Positions 15,150 to 22,384 of a DNA stretch of 22,384 nucleotides are shown piece after piece (the stretch's first letter is position 1; every line of letters begins with the position of its first letter). Below the pieces are notes generated by a model that was given only the letters and a program-made list of their open reading frames with translations, made no database searches and had not been told where the DNA came from. The stretch spans positions 1 through 22,384 of the forward strand of contig JBDREF010000047.1 in assembly GCA_043820045.1 (NCBI GenBank), in the 5' to 3' direction. This stretch comes from JBDREF01 sp043820045 (lineage in GTDB: Bacteria; Planctomycetota; Phycisphaerae; Sedimentisphaerales; Anaerobacaceae). The translations under genes were made by a program, and so were the position numbers.

Positions 15150-15239
15150 ATGCCTAAATTACGAAACACAACTGCTCTGGTGTGTAGCCGGAGTGAAAAA
15201 ACTAAGGTTCTTACAAAAATGCATTGAAGGAGAAGTATT

Positions 15240-18200
15240 ATGTGTAAGAGATTATTGTTCTTAACATCTTTTGTTTTGGTGCTGGGTCTGTTGGGTAGTG
15301 CCTATGGCCAGGGCACTGGCACGATCCTGCGCGAGGTCTGGGAAGGTATCGGCGGGACGAATGTCTCAGACCTGACCGACAATCCGGCATTCCCGGACAG
15401 CCCGACGTACAGCGACCAGATAACGCTGTTCGAGACACCGACGGACTTTGCCGACAACTTCGGCAGCCGGGTCCGCGGTTACCTCCATCCGGAGACCTCG
15501 GGCGACTATACGTTCTGGATTGCCACTGACGACAGCTCCGATCTCTGGCTGAGCACGAGCGACAGTCCGGCCGACACAGTGGTCATTGCCGGCGTCGATG
15601 GATGGTGTCCTGCGCGTGCCTTTGATGGCGACCAGGGTGATCCCGGTAGCCGCCAGATGTCTGCTCCCGTCGCACTTGTGGGCGGCCAGAAATACTACAT
15701 CGAGGCGATATACAAGGAAGGCGGCGGCGGTGACAACCTGGCGGTTGCATGGGAAGGTCCCGACAGTCCGGCGCGTTCGGTCATCGAAGGCCGTTTTCTC
15801 TCGCCGGTGATCAGACCGGCTGCCCGTCAGCCTGTCCCTGCCGACGGTGCCATTGATGCGGATGTCACGGCATTGGAGTGGACCGCCGGTGATACGGCCG
15901 TATCTCACAAGGTGTACCTCAGCACGGATGCTGCGATTGACGAATCTGATTTGCTTGGCGAGACCCAACTGACAATCCAGGTTGTAACCGTGGATCCGGG
16001 AACGACCTACTATTGGCGTGTGGATGAGGTTGACGCCGACGGAAACGTAACCGAAGGTAAGGTCTGGAGCTTTACGACGATACCTCTGGAGGCTCATTTC
16101 CCGAGCCCGGCCGACGGCGCCACGTCGCAAAGCCTTAGTAGCAAGCTTAGCTGGACGGCCGGCAAGGTCGTGATTATGCACGACGTTTATTTCGGCACTG
16201 ACCAGGCCGCTATAGCAGCCCGCGACATGACTACATTCAAAGGCAAGCTGATAACTGCATCGTACAACCCCGGTCCACTGGCTCCGGATACGACCTACTA
16301 CTGGGCGGTCGATCAGTTTACTCCCACCGGTACGGTTGCCGGTCCGGTCTGGAGCTTCACGACGCTCGATCCGGAGATTGCCTCCGGGCTGACACCGAGC
16401 GACGGTGCTACAGGCGTCAGCAGCACGCCCACACTGAGCTGGCAGGCCGGCGCATCGGCGGTTCAGCACGACGTCTATTTTGGTAGAGATGAAGCCCTGG
16501 TAGCGGCCGGTGATGCGAGTGTGCTGCTGAGTCAGCAGACCGAAACCAGCGTTGCCCTGACTGATGCCCTCGATCGTGGGACTACATGGTACTGGAAGGT
16601 CGATGTGACCACCGCCGACGGCAAGATGCACCCAGGTATTGTTTCGAGCTTCACGATTGCCGACCAGAACACCGACAACTGGGCAGTTGGAGTCGGTTCG
16701 GCTGCACCTGATTACCTCGATACTTTTGTTAAAGACGCCCTCTACGATATCGGTACGTACGGCGGCGAGCAGACCTACGAGTTCATCGTTAAGAGTAATC
16801 CTGACGAGACACAGGCCAGTATGTGCCTGATCGGCAGACGGCAGTTCGGCGACACGAAGGTAGGGCTCAAGTACGAGCAGTGGAACAACACCGGGACCTA
16901 CGGAGCGACTGTCTTCGGCGTTGCGGACTATGATTATGGCGTTCCCACTGCACCAGGTGAATATACCCACCTGGCCTTTGTCTCCAGTGAAGCATTGGGT
17001 ACAACTGAGCTGTATGTAAACGGTGTTCTTGAAGGCAGTGTCGCGACAGCCATTAGCTTGTCGGGTCTTGTCGGCATCGGCTACGGTGCCCAGGGTGCAG
17101 ACGGAAGCGGCTCCTTCGACGACTTCGACGGCGACATCTTTGGCGTGGCGATCTACGACAGGATCCTTTCTGCAGACGAGATCGCGGCGAACTCCGACAA
17201 GTACTTCAATCCCATAGCAATAACAGATCCGGATCTGCTGATTCACTACGATTTCGAATCTGGCGAAGGTGGCGTAGCAATTGATCAGTCAGGTCACAGC
17301 AACCACGGTATGTTCATGGGCAATCCGCAATGGGTCCCAGGTCTGTTCGGAACCGCTGTGTCAATTGATATAGCCACTCTTGACTACATCCAGACAGCGG
17401 CTCCTCTGGGCATTGTCAGCAACACCGTTTCCGTCACAGGCTGGGTATATCACGATGCGTCCCCGGCCGGATGGTCAGGTATCTTGACTCACAGAGGCAC
17501 CACTCCTGGTTGCTTAGGTTTACAGCACGATGGTACTGAACTGCGTTATATGTGGGGTGCTGATGTGTACTGGTCGTTTTCCTCAGGATTGGCGCTTCCC
17601 AACGGCGAATGGTACTTTGCCGCTCTGACAATCTCACCGGATCAGGGCAAGCTGTATCTCAATGGTGTCGATCAAACAGCGACCAATGTGGCTCCGCATG
17701 AGCCTACAAACTTCGACAGCCTGATTCGCGTCGGCAGAGACCATAATGACGGCAGAATCATGACATCTTTGATTGACGAGGTCAGATTCTACAACAGGAC
17801 TCTGACGGATGCGGATATTCAGGGAATGTTGCTGTCCGACGTCACCGCGCCTGGGGATGTCGTCAAAGGCGTCCCGGATGAACCAAGAGATGGTTCGGTT
17901 GCTGGTTGGCCTGATGGCGAGTATCCCGGGTTAGCGGTCGATGACGATGTGTCGACCAAGTTTCTGCACTTCAAGGGTGAGGTAGAGCCGACCGGCTTTG
18001 TGGTTGAGCCTGCGATGGGCCTGACAATTGTCACCGGCCTGACCCTGACCACCGCTAACGATTCACCGAATCGTGACCCGGTTTCGTTCGAACTCTCTGG
18101 CTCCAACGAGAGTCTCGACGGTCCGTATGAGTTGATCGCCGCTGGGGACGTTGCAGACTTTGCGCAGGCTGATGCGTGGCCTCGCTTCACCAAGAACGCG

Positions 18201-18803
18201 ACCGCCATTTCGTTCGCGAATGAGATTGCGTACAAGTACTATCAGGTTATGTTCCCGACCGTCAGAGACGCCGGAAGTGCCAATAGTATGCAGATCGCCG
18301 AAGTCGAGCTGTTAGGCGAAGTTGCGTTTGTAAACATTCTTGCTAACGGCGGCCTTGAAGACGGTGTTGCTGATCCGTGGGGCACATACGGCGACGCTTC
18401 TCTGGAAGTCGTTCAGGAACTGGTGGACGCTGCGGTTCCCGAGGCTCCGGTCGAGGGAAGCTCCTGTCTGCATGTTACGGTGGGCTCAGCAGGCGCGAAT
18501 TTCTGGGATGCCGGTCTGCAGCACGGTGGACATGTATTTGAGGCAGGCAAGTCGTACACTCTTTCTGTCTGGTTCAAGTCCAAATCCGGCCCGTTCCAAA
18601 TCAACATCAAGCCGGAACGGGCGGCAAGTCCGTGGGAAGGATATGGTTCCCAGGAAGTCACGATCACCGAAGAATGGGCAGAGTATACGGTTAATACGGG
18701 TGTCATTGCTGAGACCGTGGATCCTGCAAGCATCACATTCCACATAGCTTATGCTCCAGGTGAGTTCTATGTGGACAACGCGGTGTTCTACGAGGACAAA
18801 TAG
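15240..18803 (+). CDS. Giant secreted multi-module protein: PA14, three FN3-like, two LamG, discoidin-like, CBM
   Basis: 1187 residues. A signal peptide (1-23) is followed by a PA14-like domain (about 24-191: GYLHPETSGDYTFWI, DDSSDLWLS) and three FN3-like domains (192-283, 286-378, 380-475) with YYWRVD/WSFTT signatures. Two LamG/concanavalin-like domains follow (about 477-655 and 667-866: YDFESGEG, LYLNGV, IDEVRFYNR). An F5/8 type C (discoidin)-like domain (868-1028) and a CBM4/9-like jelly roll (1029-1187: NGGLEDG, YTLSVWFKS, YVDNAVFY) complete it. All are binding modules; no catalytic domain, membrane anchor or sorting signal is visible at the C-terminus. Such proteins are typical of planctomycete surface and glycan-binding repertoires; the ligand is unknown. 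AAGGAG seven bases before the ATG fixes the start. It appears to be transcribed alone, from a long leader to a strong terminator. Confidence 0.88.
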   Translation: MCKRLLFLTSFVLVLGLLGSAYGQGTGTILREVWEGIGGTNVSDLTDNPAFPDSPTYSDQITLFETPTDFADNFGSRVRGYLHPETSGDYTFWIATDDSSDLWLSTSDSPADTVVIAGVDGWCPARAFDGDQGDPGSRQMSAPVALVGGQKYYIEAIYKEGGGGDNLAVAWEGPDSPARSVIEGRFLSPVIRPAARQPVPADGAIDADVTALEWTAGDTAVSHKVYLSTDAAIDESDLLGETQLTIQVVTVDPGTTYYWRVDEVDADGNVTEGKVWSFTTIPLEAHFPSPADGATSQSLSSKLSWTAGKVVIMHDVYFGTDQAAIAARDMTTFKGKLITASYNPGPLAPDTTYYWAVDQFTPTGTVAGPVWSFTTLDPEIASGLTPSDGATGVSSTPTLSWQAGASAVQHDVYFGRDEALVAAGDASVLLSQQTETSVALTDALDRGTTWYWKVDVTTADGKMHPGIVSSFTIADQNTDNWAVGVGSAAPDYLDTFVKDALYDIGTYGGEQTYEFIVKSNPDETQASMCLIGRRQFGDTKVGLKYEQWNNTGTYGATVFGVADYDYGVPTAPGEYTHLAFVSSEALGTTELYVNGVLEGSVATAISLSGLVGIGYGAQGADGSGSFDDFDGDIFGVAIYDRILSADEIAANSDKYFNPIAITDPDLLIHYDFESGEGGVAIDQSGHSNHGMFMGNPQWVPGLFGTAVSIDIATLDYIQTAAPLGIVSNTVSVTGWVYHDASPAGWSGILTHRGTTPGCLGLQHDGTELRYMWGADVYWSFSSGLALPNGEWYFAALTISPDQGKLYLNGVDQTATNVAPHEPTNFDSLIRVGRDHNDGRIMTSLIDEVRFYNRTLTDADIQGMLLSDVTAPGDVVKGVPDEPRDGSVAGWPDGEYPGLAVDDDVSTKFLHFKGEVEPTGFVVEPAMGLTIVTGLTLTTANDSPNRDPVSFELSGSNESLDGPYELIAAGDVADFAQADAWPRFTKNATAISFANEIAYKYYQVMFPTVRDAGSANSMQIAEVELLGEVAFVNILANGGLEDGVADPWGTYGDASLEVVQELVDAAVPEAPVEGSSCLHVTVGSAGANFWDAGLQHGGHVFEAGKSYTLSVWFKSKSGPFQINIKPERAASPWEGYGSQEVTITEEWAEYTVNTGVIAETVDPASITFHIAYAPGEFYVDNAVFYEDK

Positions 18804-18842
18804 TCCCGCTTGGCAAGGAGTTTTGATTTGAGGCCAATTGAG

Positions 18843-18860
18843 TTTCCGCTTCGGCGGGAA
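18843..18860 (+). other. UUCG-tetraloop hairpin after the giant secreted protein gene
   Basis: TTTCCGC and GCGGGAA form a seven-base stem (one G-T pair) closed by a TTCG loop, an unusually stable type. It stands 40 bases after the stop and 20 bases before the main terminator, and may protect the transcript's end. Confidence 0.5.
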
Positions 18861-18880
18861 TGATATTAGGTGTAGTAATT

Positions 18881-18926
18881 CGGGGCCTGTACTGATTGAC
18901 TCGGTACAGGCCCCGGTTGTTTATGT
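18881..18926 (+). terminator. Intrinsic terminator of the giant secreted protein gene
   Basis: A perfect 12-bp stem, CGGGGCCTGTAC (18881-18892) with GTACAGGCCCCG (18904-18915), has an 11-base loop and is followed by GTTGTTTATGT. Confidence 0.85.
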
Positions 18927-18957
18927 ACGTGGCTTTTGGACCTGCGTAGTTCCCGTG

Positions 18958-18986
18958 TTGTATATTCAGTCGTCAGGGTGTATAAT
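18958..18986 (+). promoter_or_regulatory. Promoter candidate for the DUF362-beta-helix gene
   Basis: A perfect TATAAT (18981-18986) has TTGTAT (three of six) exactly 17 bases upstream. It sits just after the preceding terminator and about 60 bases before the next start codon. Confidence 0.55.
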
Positions 18987-19046
18987 GCGAATAGACGTTA
19001 AGAACCTGCCAACGGAGGCTGCGGCCGAAAGTCGTGGAGGTGCAAA

Positions 19047-21674
19047 ATGCTGTTCAGGAAGTCGAAATTAGTCCCGTCTATTTCACGAGAGGTGTGTGAG
19101 GCCGAAACGCCGCGCAGATGCCCCAAGACGGGCAGGCGTCTCGAAACCGGCAATAAATACCATTGGCTGATATGGGCATGCCCGATTCTGGGGCTTGTCT
19201 CGCTGATTTGGTTTTTGATCCGTGTGATACCGAAGCCTTCCCGGGCCATATATCCGTGCCAGCGTGTGGCTGCGCCGCTTGCGAGCGGCTTTGTGGTCTG
19301 GATTACCGGTCTGGTCGGCTCGGCTTTGGCGTACCGAAAGGCCCGCAGTTTCCTTCGTCAATCGCGGTATGTGGTTGCTGGTTTCTGTGTTGCCGCCGGC
19401 GTGATGGCGATGTGGCTGTCTCTGAGCGCCACCCAGGAAGCACCCGTAGCGGCAGCGTTCGTGCCGGGCGACCCACCGAACAGCCCGATAGGCGTGGCCA
19501 AGGGGATTAATCCCGGGCGCGTCGTCTGGGTCCATGACCCCGGAGCGACCGGTTGGGACGGCCAAACCGGCAATTGGTGGGACGACGAGAACACCAATCA
19601 GGACGCCGTTGATATGATGGTTTCCAAGAGCATCCAGACGTTAACAGGCGAAACGAGCGACCCAAACGCATGGAATGCCCTTTTCAGGCACTTCAACCAG
19701 ACCAGGGATCTGGGAGATGTTGGCTATCAGCGGGGTGAGAAGATAGCGATCAAGATCAACATGAATCAGGAGAACAGCAGCGGGGGGAACTGGTCGTCGA
19801 GCGTAGGCAATCCGAGTCCTCAGACGATTTACTCGGTTCTCAAGCAGCTCATAGACGTAGTGGGTGTGCCGGGCTCGGCGATTACGATTTACGATGCATC
19901 GCGGTACATCGGCAATCCGATTTACGACAAGGTAAGGAGCGACCCCGACCCGAATTTTCAGGCTGTGAACTTCGTGGTCAGGGACAATCTGGCGGCTTCA
20001 GGGCGGCTCGGAGCAGTTTACGATACGGCCAATCCGCTCCACACGAAAGCTGGAACCGCCTATTTGCCCACGTGCGTGACCGGCGCCAAGTACCTGATCA
20101 ATATGGCGCTGCTCAGGCCCCACTCGCTGTTCGGCATAACCTTATGCGCCAAGAACCACTTTGGCTCGACGTATTTTCCCACCGGCGGTGGCTGGACTCC
20201 TTCACCAATGCACAATTACGGCCAGCGAACAAATCTTATGGGTTCGTATAACTGCCTGGTCAATTTGAACGGGCACAGGCATTTGAGCGGAAAGACGCTG
20301 CTGTATTTGATCGACGGATTGTACCCGGCAAGGAACCAGAGCAGCGAGGTAATAAGGTGGTCAACCTTCGGCGATGACTGGTTCTCGAGCATACTGGCTT
20401 CGCAGGACCCTCTCGCCATCGATTCGGTAGGGTTGGATTTTCTGCGAAATGAGCCGAGGTGCGCCGATGTAGTCGGCAGTCCGGACAACTATCTGCATGA
20501 GGCGGCGTTGGCGGACAACCCTCCTTCGGGGACGTCGTATGACCCAGAAGGCGACGGAACTCGGCTGGCCGGCATGGGAGTCCACGAGCACTGGAACAAT
20601 TCCGTGGAAAGGCTGTATTCTCGCAATCTGGGTACGGCAGACGGCATAGAACTGGTGGTGCCGTCGTTTGCTACCCCGGACGGACCAATTGAAAACGCGA
20701 CCACGGGGATAAGATACGACCGAATCCGGCACGCCGTAAGCGATGCCGACCGGGGCGATAAAATAGTCGTCAGTGAGGGAATTTATTCTGAAAGCATCAA
20801 TTTCTATGGCAAGAATCTTACGCTCAGTTCAGCCGACCCCAATAACCCGGCCGTCGTGGCGGCTACCATCATCACCGGCGGAAATCCGGCGGTGACGTTT
20901 TCGTCGGGCGAGGATGCGGACTCTGTGCTTACCGGATTGACCATTACCGGCGCAGAAACGGCTGTCTATTGCTCCGGCGCATCGCCTGCGATTGCCAACT
21001 GCCGTATCGAGTACAACACGGGCGCCGGGATCGAGCTGCACGATGGCGGCAACCCGCTAATTACGAACTGTGAAATTCTCGCCAATGCGGGTGCCGGTGT
21101 GAACATGCAGGACAAGACGTTGGGAAGGATCCCAATCTACAACTCTCCTGTGCTCGCCAACTGTGTTGTTGCCGGCAATGGGCTTGACGGCGTTTCCGGC
21201 GGCATGCCCACTATCACCAACTGTACCATCGCTGAAAACACCGGACGCGGCATTTCCGGTTACGCGCTGACGGTCACAAACTCGATTGTCTATTACAACA
21301 GCCTTGACTCTGATTCCGTCCAAATCGAAGGCCAGGTTGCTCCCGCGGTAACCTATAGCGACGTGCAGGGCGGCTGGCCCGGCGAGGGTAATATTGACGC
21401 CGTTCCCGCTTTTGTCGAGTTGGGATTCTGGGACCTTAATGGAACGCCTGAGGATCCGGACGACGATTTCTGGGTTTGCGGTGATTACCACCTTCAGTCG
21501 CAGGCGGGCCGATGGGACCCCGACGGTCAAACCTGGGTCCAGGATGCCATCACCAGCCCATGCATTGACGCCGGAAACCCGGATTCAGACTGGATCACAG
21601 AGCCGTCGCCAAACGGCGGACGCGTCAATATGGGCGCCTGCGGCGGCACGCCACAGGCCAGCATGTCGCCGTAA
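19047..21674 (+). CDS. Membrane-anchored DUF362 domain protein fused to a C-terminal beta-helix
   Basis: 875 residues. Three hydrophobic helices (about 39-60, 78-96, 108-127) precede a DUF362-type domain (about 155-530). Its recognisable points are GEKIAIKINMN, a GAKYLINMALLRPHS stretch, LCAKNHFGS and DPLAIDSVGLDFLR. DUF362 is a conserved family without a settled biochemical role. A parallel beta-helix region follows (about 551-745), then a closing module (about 790-875: DDDFWVCGDYHLQSQAGRW, SPCIDAGNPDS, GGTPQASM). The closing module has a near copy in the beta-helix/dockerin protein on the other strand, but here the protein stops before any dockerin. The start is supported by GGAGGT five bases upstream. 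The domain with the beta-helix is presumably outside the cytoplasm; topology with three helices is uncertain. The stop is 16 bases from the converging uvrC end. Confidence 0.82.
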   Translation: MLFRKSKLVPSISREVCEAETPRRCPKTGRRLETGNKYHWLIWACPILGLVSLIWFLIRVIPKPSRAIYPCQRVAAPLASGFVVWITGLVGSALAYRKARSFLRQSRYVVAGFCVAAGVMAMWLSLSATQEAPVAAAFVPGDPPNSPIGVAKGINPGRVVWVHDPGATGWDGQTGNWWDDENTNQDAVDMMVSKSIQTLTGETSDPNAWNALFRHFNQTRDLGDVGYQRGEKIAIKINMNQENSSGGNWSSSVGNPSPQTIYSVLKQLIDVVGVPGSAITIYDASRYIGNPIYDKVRSDPDPNFQAVNFVVRDNLAASGRLGAVYDTANPLHTKAGTAYLPTCVTGAKYLINMALLRPHSLFGITLCAKNHFGSTYFPTGGGWTPSPMHNYGQRTNLMGSYNCLVNLNGHRHLSGKTLLYLIDGLYPARNQSSEVIRWSTFGDDWFSSILASQDPLAIDSVGLDFLRNEPRCADVVGSPDNYLHEAALADNPPSGTSYDPEGDGTRLAGMGVHEHWNNSVERLYSRNLGTADGIELVVPSFATPDGPIENATTGIRYDRIRHAVSDADRGDKIVVSEGIYSESINFYGKNLTLSSADPNNPAVVAATIITGGNPAVTFSSGEDADSVLTGLTITGAETAVYCSGASPAIANCRIEYNTGAGIELHDGGNPLITNCEILANAGAGVNMQDKTLGRIPIYNSPVLANCVVAGNGLDGVSGGMPTITNCTIAENTGRGISGYALTVTNSIVYYNSLDSDSVQIEGQVAPAVTYSDVQGGWPGEGNIDAVPAFVELGFWDLNGTPEDPDDDFWVCGDYHLQSQAGRWDPDGQTWVQDAITSPCIDAGNPDSDWITEPSPNGGRVNMGACGGTPQASMSP

Positions 21675-21690
21675 AACACTGAACACGCCT

Positions 21691-22384
21691 TCAGGGCTTG
21701 TTGCCGAGTACTTTTTTGCTCCGCAGGATGTGGTGATAGTGCTGTGCGAAGCGGTGGGCCTCGTCGCGAACGTATTGGAGCAGCTTGCGAGCGGGTGAGT
21801 TACCGGGTAGATTCAACGGTTTATTCCTGCCCTGCAGGTAAATCTCTTCTTCCCGCTTGGCAATCGAGGCGATTCTTACGGCCGGCGCATTCATCTCTGC
21901 GAATGCCTTTTCAGCGGCTCTCAGGTGGCCCAGGCCGCCGTCAATCAGAACAAGGTCCGGCCAGAGTTCCTCGCCCCGCAGCGCATACTTGTACCGGCGT
22001 CTGACCACTTCCGCGATCATCGCGTAGTCGTCGATGCCCTTTACGGTCTTTATTTTGAATCTTCGATAGCCGCTCTTGAACGGTTTGCCGTCGATGAATT
22101 TGACCAGCGACCCTACCGCCTCGGCGCCGCCGATGTTGGCAACGTCAATGCCTTCTACGATCCGAACCGGATCGGTTGTCTGGAGCAATTCCCGCAGTTG
22201 GACAAGTGCTTCGGTCGGATCGGCGGCGAAGACTTCAGGCTGAACGTGCTCGTCGGGGCTGCCCCGGCGGTCGAGCCGTTCAATCAGCCTGATCCGGTCG
22301 CGGAGCATCGCGGCCTTCTCATATTCCAGCGCCTCGGCTGCTTCGGCCATTTGCTTTCTGAGCTGTCGCAGGATAATGGATCGC
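21691..22384 (-). CDS. uvrC: UvrABC excinuclease subunit C, C-terminal part (cut by window edge)
   Basis: UvrC makes both incisions in nucleotide excision repair. The reading frame is open to the window edge, so at least 230 C-terminal residues are seen and the N-terminal GIY-YIG nuclease lies outside. Visible first is the UVR motif that contacts UvrB (LRKQMAEAAEALEYEKAAML). Then comes the RNase H-like nuclease domain: GIDVANIGG (usual form DISHxxG) with its catalytic Asp, GYRRFKIKTV, DDYAMIAEVVRRRY, VLIDGG with the second Asp, and RDEAHRFA with the catalytic His. The protein ends only 18 residues after that motif, so the usual C-terminal helix-hairpin-helix pair is absent. The next gene on the opposite strand leaves no room for it. 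Identification is secure. Confidence 0.95.
   Translation of the reverse strand, partial: RSIILRQLRKQMAEAAEALEYEKAAMLRDRIRLIERLDRRGSPDEHVQPEVFAADPTEALVQLRELLQTTDPVRIVEGIDVANIGGAEAVGSLVKFIDGKPFKSGYRRFKIKTVKGIDDYAMIAEVVRRRYKYALRGEELWPDLVLIDGGLGHLRAAEKAFAEMNAPAVRIASIAKREEEIYLQGRNKPLNLPGNSPARKLLQYVRDEAHRFAQHYHHILRSKKVLGNKP

Larger units (their letters stand above)
14614..15239 (+). other. 626-bp non-coding region with terminator, promoter candidate and structured leader
   Basis: No reliable gene is seen. From left to right it holds a short hairpin GTGCG/CGCAC (14691-14704), a terminator candidate for rpsA (14770-14800), a promoter candidate (14817-14846), a 12-bp palindrome GCTCTATAGAGC (14867-14878) and two adjoining hairpins (14909-14941). 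After these come three GTGAG words 10 bases apart (14939-14963), a CCACGTGG palindrome (15073-15080), a bulged hairpin (15112-15149) and a strong ribosome site AAGGAG (15227-15232). If the promoter is right, the next gene has a leader of about 390 bases. No riboswitch class was matched. Confidence 0.6.

Noticed and set aside
15134..15194. Resemblance to a c-di-GMP-I (GEMM) riboswitch: GACGCAGAAAG, CCTAAA and GTAGCCGG words in order
   Set aside because: The required GGGCAAACC half, GNRA loop and closing P1 helix are missing, and the segment folds better as a local bulged hairpin.
15082..15264. 60-residue frame overlapping the start of the giant secreted protein
   Set aside because: No ribosome site, no domain pattern, and it overlaps a well-supported signal peptide in another frame.
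15366..17246. 626-codon open frame on the - strand, antisense to the giant secreted protein
   Set aside because: The + strand frame has a signal peptide, ribosome site and recognisable domains throughout. The antisense product is Arg/Val/Cys-rich with no domain logic and is a by-product of codon bias.
1..22384. tRNA genes, CRISPR arrays, insertion sequences and attachment sites
   Set aside because: None found on reading both strands. The repeats present are protein-module repeats within genes.

Overview
The window looks like a chromosomal segment of a Planctomycetota bacterium, most likely of the Phycisphaerae. That is an inference from gene content, not from a marker gene. The grounds are very large secreted proteins built from PA14, FN3-like, LamG, discoidin-like and carbohydrate-binding modules; right-handed beta-helix proteins, one with a dockerin type I-like pair; a DUF362 protein; a PilM-type pilus protein with an extra C-terminal half; and moderately GC-rich DNA with ordinary housekeeping genes among large secreted ones. 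No tRNA, rRNA, CRISPR array, transposase or integrase was seen.

Region 1 (14-5970, + strand) is a tight three-gene operon. A PilM-like actin-fold protein is fused to a membrane segment and a large C-terminal domain. Two single-pass membrane proteins of unassigned family follow. They sit where PilN, PilO and PilP would be in a type IV pilus or type II secretion inner-membrane platform. All three proteins carry Gly/Met/Tyr-rich low-complexity stretches. A 302-bp gap with one good stem-loop follows. Next comes a coiled-coil lipoprotein made of four 53-residue repeats (6273-7346), closed by a strong intrinsic terminator.

Region 2 (7511-11378, - strand) reads, in transcription order, an OmpA/MotB-like peptidoglycan-binding lipoprotein, nucleoside diphosphate kinase, and a secreted beta-helix/dockerin/FN3-like protein. 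The last gene has its own recognisable promoter.

Region 3 (11626-14613, + strand) is housekeeping: ispH (last step of the MEP isoprenoid pathway) followed by rpsA (ribosomal protein S1 with six S1 domains and a long acidic tail). These two genes are neighbours, or fused, in several bacterial groups.

Region 4 (14614-18803, + strand) is a 626-bp non-coding stretch with a candidate promoter, several hairpins and three GTGAG repeats at exact 10-nt spacing. It leads into a 1187-residue secreted multi-module protein with no visible catalytic domain, ended by two tandem hairpins, the second a clear terminator.

Region 5 (18981-21674, + strand) is a membrane-anchored DUF362 protein fused to a beta-helix. 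Its C-terminal module is clearly related to the one in the region 2 beta-helix protein. It converges, 16 bp apart, on the 3' end of uvrC (- strand, cut by the window edge), whose product ends without the usual C-terminal helix-hairpin-helix domain.

The overall picture is cell-envelope and surface genes (pilus-like platform, lipoproteins, adhesin- or glycan-binding-type secreted proteins) interleaved with conserved housekeeping genes. The best candidates for something undescribed are the pilus-like three-gene operon with shared low-complexity segments, the structured leader of the giant LamG protein, and the DUF362-beta-helix fusion.
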